This document shows positions 61,401-64,000 of a DNA stretch of 64,000 nucleotides, in pieces. The notes under the pieces were generated by a model. That model did not search any database. It saw nothing but the letters and a program-made list of their open reading frames with translations, and was not told the DNA's origin. A program made the position numbers and the translations under genes. The stretch is taken from assembly GCA_051889215.1 (NCBI GenBank), contig JBJFDC010000006.1:11306-75305 (forward strand), given 5' to 3'. Position 1 is the first letter of the stretch. Each line of letters starts with the position of its first letter. Source of the stretch: UMGS1470 sp051889215 (lineage in GTDB: Bacteria > Bacillota > Clostridia > Christensenellales > UBA1242).

Positions 61401-63472
61401 TTCAAATTGGCGGAAGAGATTATGTAATCAACTCCGACAAAACACAAGTTGCATCAATATTGAAAGCAAAGACTATAACAATTGATGGAATTGTTTATAC
61501 ATATCAAAACGGAGCATTGATCAACGCAAACGAAAAATATTATATTCTCAACATTGGAACATATGAACAAGCAAATGGCTTTGTTTCAACAAACAACGGA
61601 TATCTTTCGGGGGTTGTTGTAAAAAGCAATTATTCTTCTTCAGATTTTGGCGGCTTTGTTTCAACAAACAACGGAACAATCCTCTATTCTTCAATGAATG
61701 GACAAGTTTATGCAACAAGTGGTGATGTTGCGGGTTTTGTTCTTGAAAACAACGGCATTATTGATTATTGTCATTCAACCGGCGCAGTTCAAGGAAGTGC
61801 AACAAACTCTTATTCATTTGGGAAAAATAATTCAAGCGGTGCACTCACAAATTCTTATACAATCATGCTCAATGAGACAGATAACAACAGTGAAAACAAG
61901 TTTGTTTTTGGAACAACAGCAGGCGGGAAATTTGCAAACAACGAATATGACCCAATCGCGACAGAATTCAAGCAAACACTCACCGGACTATCAAATTCAT
62001 TAATCCCAAATTTTGACAAAATCAGCAAGTCGACTAATGGCGATTTTTGGTCGGCAAAAGGACTTGACGCAAAAGGACTTGACGCAAATGGGATTGACGA
62101 AAACCTTGCGAACTATGGCTACAAAACACTCTCCAATGGTGCATTCAAGGATGTTTCACATCTTTCGATAAACACTGGTGATGGTAAAGAAAACCCATAT
62201 GCGGTTGCAAACTCAAGAATGCTCACAAATATCAATTCAATTTCATTGAGTGCCTCATATAAACTTTCAAACAATATTGATTTTTCAAAATTATCTTCAA
62301 ATTGGGAATCCATAGGAAATGGTCAATCCGCATTTTCTGGGGAATTTGACGGCAACAATAAAATAATAAAAAATGTAAATCAAAGTGTTGTTAATTCAAC
62401 AAAAGAAAATACATATACGGGTTTGTTTGGCAATGTCGATGGAGCCGCAATTTACAAAATCTTTTTGACAAACATCAATGTTTCTGCGTCCACTATTTCT
62501 GGAAAGCAATCTGACAAATATGAAACCCATTCAATTTTTGGTGGGGCACTGATTGGATATGCTCAAAATTCAAAAATAGAAAACATCACTATCACCAAAT
62601 CAAAAATCAACATAACAGGTCAAAATTCTGTTTGCGGAGGAGGAATGATTGGTTATTCAGATAATTGCACAGTTGACAATATAACAATTTCTGAAGATGT
62701 GACAATTATTACAATGAACACTTTTGCATTTAATGATTATATTATAGATTCGGAGAACAATAAGACAGTTGCAACCACACCAAATTCTGTTGGTTGGGTT
62801 GGTTTTGGATATAAAGACATATCTGTTCAGAATAATATATACTCTGCTGCGGGCGGATTGATAGGAATGATGAGTGGCGAATTAATTCCAACTGATTGCG
62901 TTGTTCGCTCTTATACCGAAGCAAAAGTTGAAGAAATTAATCTTTCAGGGTTGAAAGACAATTCAAAAGATGTGGATATACATGAATTTCTGGATTACAT
63001 AAAAGGGATTGGCGGAAAAGAAGGGAGTTCAAAAAGCAGCAACACATATTTGATTATTTCGAATGATGAGGGTGGAAAATCGCGTCATTCTGTTGCATAT
63101 TTTAATAATTCCAGCTACAACACCATAACTGATTTCTTGGTGACAACAGCAACATATTCTTTGCGTCCAAATGATGCTTATAGATTGTATTTGAGTGAGT
63201 GTGGATTAAGAAGAGAATGGTATTATTGGAAAGCAAGCAATGAGTTTTATATTGCTGATTTAAAAAATTGGTTGGGTTATTATTATATTTATGATGATTA
63301 TAGTTGCACATATACTATCTATAATACTACCTATACTCAAACTTGGGAACATGATGAAGAAAATTCCATGTATGTCATTAGGACTAATAATACACATTTT
63401 CACATGTTTAAGATATATTCATATTGGTTGCATATTGAAAAATATGAGCAACAATCAGTCCATATTGGGTGA
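49457..63472 (+). CDS. Giant surface lipoprotein with Ig-like and GLUG-type beta-helix repeats
   Basis: An uninterrupted 4,671-residue protein. The signal MKKFFALFALILIAVMPVCLVGC has a lipobox with Cys23. Approximate layout: residues 30-910 Ig-like/BIG2-type modules (for example IVWDYDKSGEYFQFD...AGTISILATI near 755); 925-1215 a first GLUG-type beta-helix block (FAGIALSNSGEIYNC); 1275-2090 more Ig-like modules; 2095-3745 a long GLUG array with many units such as AGFVLNNSGSITNS and GGVVGYADGVSITNN; 3750-4035 a different segment built on ITIDGxxYTY-type units; 4035-4480 GLUG units again; then a Tyr/Trp-rich tail. No LPXTG, membrane tail or protease motif is seen. A surface adhesin or scaffold is likely. 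AGGGGAG gives the SD at spacing 6; the TTG at 49454 is a less likely start. Confidence 0.85.
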   Translation: MKKFFALFALILIAVMPVCLVGCKSKYDNLSIEMESSYEIVLGESENDSITIEAKVTGNSDENGGRLSFSPDNDKLVKISQDYKNGINYITLKALAPGKVNIEARTLEGGVTKNFVVNIIQPIKNFSVKSGQFTVVRGGEWKIDVEKHLNLEPTNTTQTDFVVSFAANQDIEGIQIEDNVLKVSKDSNQDEIVLNVQSSANSDIAPKEIKLVVLNEFVEIDKQTQSTQSKFDDGDILVFEKNESMLTYDKLEELNIISNLISESEKEIVVRVYSSREVDVNHQSNSRLSIKKLSSIKTYQANGQVEYTDFFFSVRFADTVSSGAKTSLSFVVSYVGFDLNKQLLPISVAYELAPKTILVNDQDDLNEFTLYNFYSMAKKGQKLQFGVLPTSVSPNNSKMMLLNKDNLVDAFEYLQFFRNNGEELFEGDEINVNEVIYARARSGVKTGSFEVLLQTKFVDPQTNASLSKVLKFNVLSGITEMRFVDDEQINLQLNSTQNSAEILLDVSPANIDITKIHVEEIDGLSFSTMTTKSQTEEGLTLRFVAYAQKVGNYKIKVYSENGIEITKQIKVINALENVVLSAPSPNENSVVGDRQIVDGELRSVAVSLGGAIALEENISPSDANYRVEFSYFETESFPEFALSSYDYPNLVTSTSVGVLDYSQLLGYKKIVALKVGYSVVRAKYIPVGIVNNEETELEPIYKYFVVQGYKPIRSVVMSSNYATLYSLKSVGIFNKDLTMTKVQLSVFPIDATYANSIVWDYDKSGEYFQFDEENLIVYATKRYAGTISILATIKELNRTYTQTLSITILDAKTVSDISVNGIGDSIYIENTDDTTKTFVINAVAFPNDAYNTKLKYDFIDKAGNIIGDIKISADGVMTIPAGVGLSGYVRIAAEDCFQENSLTGEYQPVGIEGKNIILIPTTIANGTSKDTAIRINSKEELQNIDTKKHYKIYCDLDVSGISFDNFSGGLYGYNSQNRVVLSGFDRTFIQTLSKTGMLEDLEIDCDIEMFGENGVLVGKNEGHINNVVAKGNWKGALSIVATNFGKIYNVTSEVIFDGEKFAGIALSNSGEIYNCFFMGSITASNQAAGITLSNAGTLEVCATLLVGENSIKLASVFDAGARLAGVCVENLEGGKILRSYIHSYKSNSSFADSDFAFVGGFVHTNSGSIQKSFSALHSTDLVTGFVYINNSSAGIENCFSDTTFANFNYGTIKKCFCVLDDERLNSAISCYSGTAATEKTVADWLKTDWDISCTYEKATIWKIYLDSQNPYLREISAEVKPESMNISIKEPKNSNSYLKLNENQVLLYRYESQVSPMTSAEKAKLNQYNSISIYDLLTFEILPYNASSSPDMFYYSLSEGSALSMSGLNINVLGLGKQTLTITSKLNPELTFSLDIFTSYPIRDFNIFASSSSLDPTGALTDGSIIYLKRTYTQALYSKVSSSIILVDREISFKMLDLKIDYASEIDAKELGLYLLRFDEKQTIDNFVCSLDFSGITLYEQFEEIKPMLPNYFSRTFKVVVYNGAENMSVSQYSFEMEPIDTIELGVQLKTDVSDEVLNEKYNNKAIKYEIYNMSGVNLTDDYFLIEYSNASEPIIEKNAAGEPTGFRTFDIKLTISLKNRTTQISGDYYIRIYANEEEFTTFAIAPIDVSIKLLPQSLQRIDYSHYYGESTVKGDKEVLVANTSPSNALAPGQVGLLEVNLFPTYSEISHVEIESIPNQNSTVKLQLYQRSGTGLAEFTMVQQNSDYNRTENGIVVGYTMISNGTIYVKTQVASDIPEELTFELVVRAYKTKDDPNPIEQHVFLAAKFIPSARVEVEGQKDYIVMGRGTSKDMTITVVGEGDVEIYANDEADKQKNIYERAYVGQKTLIETKNLGTQNQYVYSCPIFVGSKFTNDKNDVVRIEVVVSREVNGVREKKTTILVVRVLDFVVNKVVLTNGTDKYSSKVSVKTKFDFSYDISQPQAFTNDDDDIKAVDDLNNKINAFKKYQYFTTFGDKGSAYTYEKSFMYVDENGDHSFAIYNDDGYAFAQNEYIKFEDNFDSNKNYLFTTATGLKTGIQKIKLKVSSSSTTNSTEIYSITYEFDVVVTNYSNEDKPMPIGSLEDFNAIFEQNDAQDYILTSDIEIGDHVLYSDTSKIRSLDGNNHKIIITSLNLGENQTLDVALFNTISEITTIKNLIVDYQIGEINVNSDQFSSISVAGLALNNDGIVTNTHVLSSQTHPTQTTGGIQISSSLSQSAQIQMAGFVLNNSGSITNSRVGDTSVSIVDTNGSKSEKPLKVFALVGQDQMAGFVLNNSGIISASYAKNITIINNSKFQSNNQTAGFVLNNQAGAKITGCYVRGVEGLDQSDVYVQGMGIESSFEVAGFVYDNLSYISDCYSNIKLYKELPSENRKGVRSAGFVYRNELGAQIVSSLALSKIVEDDTSQEYFCGVDGENQSNNFGTIIYSYYYSKFDKLQSVADGAEMLNATAVKQQDSYYAFSFTTPGALDGMWMMTSRGPELVSANNIALSKRYLVSVEEDKYDVAYVPNYEYGSIQNPILIRSATEFNEVFGTSKDDSIKKYFDQTPKQAFGNYRLINDIDLADLSLGGNETTTLSSTGYSLMRKTDAFGSVVGSGVLEGNAMTISNLDFSITDTDQTYFGLFASIKNGAVVKNLNLTVKEISASSVNYVGALAGYVENSKIINVSADIAQNQQIALVQGRNIVGGVVGAVAGTSELNNLSSSISAHSTYVDGKQINEVNRNGENFVQVAVPNLPAEGTGLNATVSIAGGVAGAVFAKDINDSSNNNLATIDNAQVKKIKASGKFTISAKIAGGLIGYVGKTTYLHDAWLAISEGQNINAYENGVAGGAVGLSYGKLSHIRIEHNDIQDYSSSAENVQKEIEANVKDYYTNKSNERKTYENMFTSTNQGQTIGGIVGIMNGGVLEDSYTKLDVISDSAYNLGGVVGIVKNQKYEISRVYSFSNVQSKSTKRNIMVGGLFGALLSSGELDTVVGANYLDKNYTTNEAAKQKYVTFEPFAGACTYVPKMSNVYTLSSIWDSIALENKGAEITSSKTVSTLQTNLGNLFPASEHSLNVNEVFEIEDSHFKNAFWARNVDDVLPHLTFGLEEQYYVIDSINTAGDIRKMLKNSNKTFYIDGIVNMNTAEVIRAVNEVRESIVFTGKLLGMPSSMNPSSTDTPTLFGMQELFNNAVGATFADFVIKDPQSTSSTLPSLNYGSLVGKAKDCSFINIEISGSESSSKNQISAKFNDSTTGERNTGALVGICEGKTYFEQISVKNIEIMAGNETNIGLVVGKVTSTYGFTTFRNCGISNCSITASGANENVGGVVGYADGVSITNNAESTAYEGIIIKVGATNVGGLVGNCSGEAIINTPVSNINIDVSHSKDSDCCVGGLVGKAGSMTLTMNAEINLEQDKTQFGKIQLSTETSKNVCFGGIVGKVSQSLSINAVSQTNFKTNDLKVSASNASSVYAGGVAGQTETTSIGGQAGLNVNTQGTIKNRVMSITCIKNIYAGGLVGATENAQIANCWSGTDVEIDGVTATSQVSFGGIVGCAGSKSTEGKDVSIKNNISYGRFYLAPNANVKTINAGGIVGEATAKDGNIMAVANNKTLTSLEISRHATNHNVNAVVGNRSSNIGGTGNAYTYQLSLAVESDTNFATNCNTLSGVGVQISGDEGSILNPYDVVNGHSLDMEGYYKIEEKSTDEKTLNILSANNFVLIGNGKTIKLTDSHIDTIGSRTIISGIVVEGKFDYDVSAGNGATVTINGTKYTYSSSGLTKDGETEEIKFVETTVLGEWQDIEITQVIKYYYKDGDNKVYLTSAFDKTITIDEAQYYVVIINNSDFAVNSDKNKIWHLSSSTQYLVGDKSVNEDDFVLVAYDDNDKLCEVVVKESGFFIGEKKIEEDSAMSGLKIDENLYVIESDEDGRYVTIDANKTYISEENTTYSIVDEKELFNETINTKTLDGKEITILADSVTIGDKTYDKVQIGGRDYVINSDKTQVASILKAKTITIDGIVYTYQNGALINANEKYYILNIGTYEQANGFVSTNNGYLSGVVVKSNYSSSDFGGFVSTNNGTILYSSMNGQVYATSGDVAGFVLENNGIIDYCHSTGAVQGSATNSYSFGKNNSSGALTNSYTIMLNETDNNSENKFVFGTTAGGKFANNEYDPIATEFKQTLTGLSNSLIPNFDKISKSTNGDFWSAKGLDAKGLDANGIDENLANYGYKTLSNGAFKDVSHLSINTGDGKENPYAVANSRMLTNINSISLSASYKLSNNIDFSKLSSNWESIGNGQSAFSGEFDGNNKIIKNVNQSVVNSTKENTYTGLFGNVDGAAIYKIFLTNINVSASTISGKQSDKYETHSIFGGALIGYAQNSKIENITITKSKINITGQNSVCGGGMIGYSDNCTVDNITISEDVTIITMNTFAFNDYIIDSENNKTVATTPNSVGWVGFGYKDISVQNNIYSAAGGLIGMMSGELIPTDCVVRSYTEAKVEEINLSGLKDNSKDVDIHEFLDYIKGIGGKEGSSKSSNTYLIISNDEGGKSRHSVAYFNNSSYNTITDFLVTTATYSLRPNDAYRLYLSECGLRREWYYWKASNEFYIADLKNWLGYYYIYDDYSCTYTIYNTTYTQTWEHDEENSMYVIRTNNTHFHMFKIYSYWLHIEKYEQQSVHIG
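56177..56346 (+). repeat. 32-bp exact direct repeat within the giant gene
   Basis: The 32-bp sequence 56177-56208 recurs exactly at 56315-56346 (138 bp apart, 46 codons). It encodes QMAGFVLNNSG, and a third, diverged copy encodes AGFVLNNQAG near 56420. The exact identity points to recent duplication or conversion of GLUG units. Confidence 0.9.
61577..61675 (+). repeat. 24-bp exact direct repeat within the giant gene
   Basis: A 24-bp sequence (61577-61600) recurs exactly at 61652-61675. Both copies encode GFVSTNNG at the border between the ITIDG-type segment and the last GLUG block. Confidence 0.9.
62054..62098 (+). repeat. 15-bp tandem repeat, three units, within the giant gene
   Basis: GCAAAAGGACTTGAC at 62054-62068 and 62069-62083 is exact, and a third unit, GCAAATGGGATTGAC, at 62084-62098 has changed. 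The protein reads AKGLDAKGLDANGID. Such a tract can gain or lose units without a frameshift. Confidence 0.9.
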
Positions 63473-63519
63473 GTATTTAAAAAATAAAAAACAATCATAA
63501 TTGATTGATGGGAGAAAAA

Positions 63520-64000
63520 ATGAAGAAGAAGATTTGGTCGGTTTTGATATTATTGATGGCACTGGTCTCATGCGCGGGGATTTTCTCCGCGTGTGGGAAG
63601 TCACGTCAAGATTTGAGTCTTGAGAGTGAGACCAAGAGCATAAACTTGGTGCTTGGGAGTGAGACGGAAGAAAGTGCTGAAATTGAAGTTGAGATTGTCG
63701 GGAAAGACGATGGCATTTCTGGCATTGTTGGCTTTGAGGTCGTTGGTGAGTGCGCGAGAGTGGAGAGCGTGTCAACAAAGACCGAATGGAGCAAGGCAAG
63801 TTGTGTGCTGAAAGCAATCAGGAGCGGCAATTCAATTTTGCGTGCAACCTTGTATGACGGCGGGGCAAGTCTTGAAATTCCAATCAGGGTTGAACAAAAA
63901 GTTGTTTCAATGACAGCAAAAACCGATTCAAAACCATTCATCGTCAAAGGTGCAGGAAAAGTTGTTTTTGAAACAGAGAAACTAATTAATTTTTATCCAA
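63520..64000 (+). CDS. Start of a second lipoprotein related to the giant one (3' end outside the window)
   Basis: The frame is open from ATG 63520 to the end of the window (160 codons). The SD GGGAGA precedes the ATG. The signal KKKIWSVLILLMALVSCAGIFSAC gives a lipobox (FSAC). The following residues run parallel to the N-terminus of the giant protein: DLSLESETKSINLVLGSETE beside NLSIEMESSYEIVLGESEND, then a beta-rich module ending in a linker before VKGAGKVVFETEKL, which matches the position of VRGGEWKIDVEKHL. It is therefore a tandem paralogue, 47 bases downstream. Its length and repeat content cannot be known from here. Confidence 0.8.
   Translation, partial: MKKKIWSVLILLMALVSCAGIFSACGKSRQDLSLESETKSINLVLGSETEESAEIEVEIVGKDDGISGIVGFEVVGECARVESVSTKTEWSKASCVLKAIRSGNSILRATLYDGGASLEIPIRVEQKVVSMTAKTDSKPFIVKGAGKVVFETEKLINFYP

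Noticed and set aside
56100..62100. Repeats in the giant gene considered as a CRISPR-like array
   Set aside because: Repeats are in-frame, unevenly spaced, mostly diverged and encode GLUG-type protein units; there are no cas genes.
1..64000. Mobile elements, prophage or genomic island
   Set aside because: No transposase, integrase, recombinase or phage gene is seen, and gene order follows conserved Firmicutes blocks throughout.

Overview
This window looks like chromosomal DNA from an endospore-forming, low-GC Gram-positive bacterium of the Clostridia type, probably an uncultured gut lineage. The evidence is spo0A, spoIIR, sleB, ypeB, spoIIQ, spoIIID, a spoVB-like flippase, a gpr-like protease and a SPOCS-LysM protein, together with A+T-rich coding, Gram-positive Shine-Dalgarno sites, and clostridial gene order. 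The genus assignment is inference. I see no insertion sequence, prophage or CRISPR array.

Layout. 1-4.1 kb: end of uvrB, then uvrA. 4.2-6.9 kb (minus): DUF4363, DUF421 and a SpoVB-like flippase. 7-10.3 kb: a GNAT-like protein and an Old-Yellow-Enzyme oxidoreductase. 10.3-10.6 kb: tRNA-Glu(CUC) facing a scrambled second tRNA-like copy. 10.6-15.8 kb: comEC, holA, rpsT (minus), a gpr-like gene, murI and a tiny Cys-tailed protein (minus). 16-25.4 kb: ArsR regulator, uvrC, murB, PHP phosphoesterase, whiA, dnaE, pfkA. 25.5-26.6 kb: a Rho-family protein that has lost its P-loop. 26.7-34.3 kb: lipoprotein, spo0A, an acidic zinc-ribbon protein, veg, SPOCS-LysM, spoIIR, sleB, ypeB. 34.4-42.4 kb: GlmU-like protein without a pyrophosphorylase signature, pth, mfd, PrsA-like foldase, flippase-like membrane protein. 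42.4-44.3 kb: two TasA-like surface proteins. 44.3-49.3 kb: polysaccharide deacetylase (minus), glycerol-dehydrogenase-like protein, small exported protein, spoIIQ, acpP, spoIIID, ttcA-like (minus). 49.5-64 kb: a 4,671-residue lipoprotein of Ig-like and GLUG-type repeats, followed by the start of a second, related lipoprotein cut by the window edge.

The genes form three main groups: DNA repair and replication (uvrABC, mfd, dnaE, holA); sporulation and germination (spo0A as master regulator, spoIIR/spoIIQ/spoIIID for compartment signalling, sleB/ypeB/gpr-like for germination); and cell-surface structures (TasA-like pair, deacetylase, giant lipoproteins).

The most unusual signals are in control sequences and pseudo-enzymes. 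(1) Terminator-like hairpins overlap the start of four genes; in three the 3' arm contains the ribosome binding site. (2) Several genes have a promoter placed so that the transcript would begin at the start codon (leaderless), and five of the cleanest promoters use TTGCA(A/T) rather than TTGACA as the -35 element. (3) Tandem 0A boxes 10 bp apart lie upstream of spo0A. (4) Several conserved enzymes appear to have lost catalytic motifs: Rho, GlmU-like, the ComEC C-terminal domain and the glycerol-dehydrogenase-like protein.
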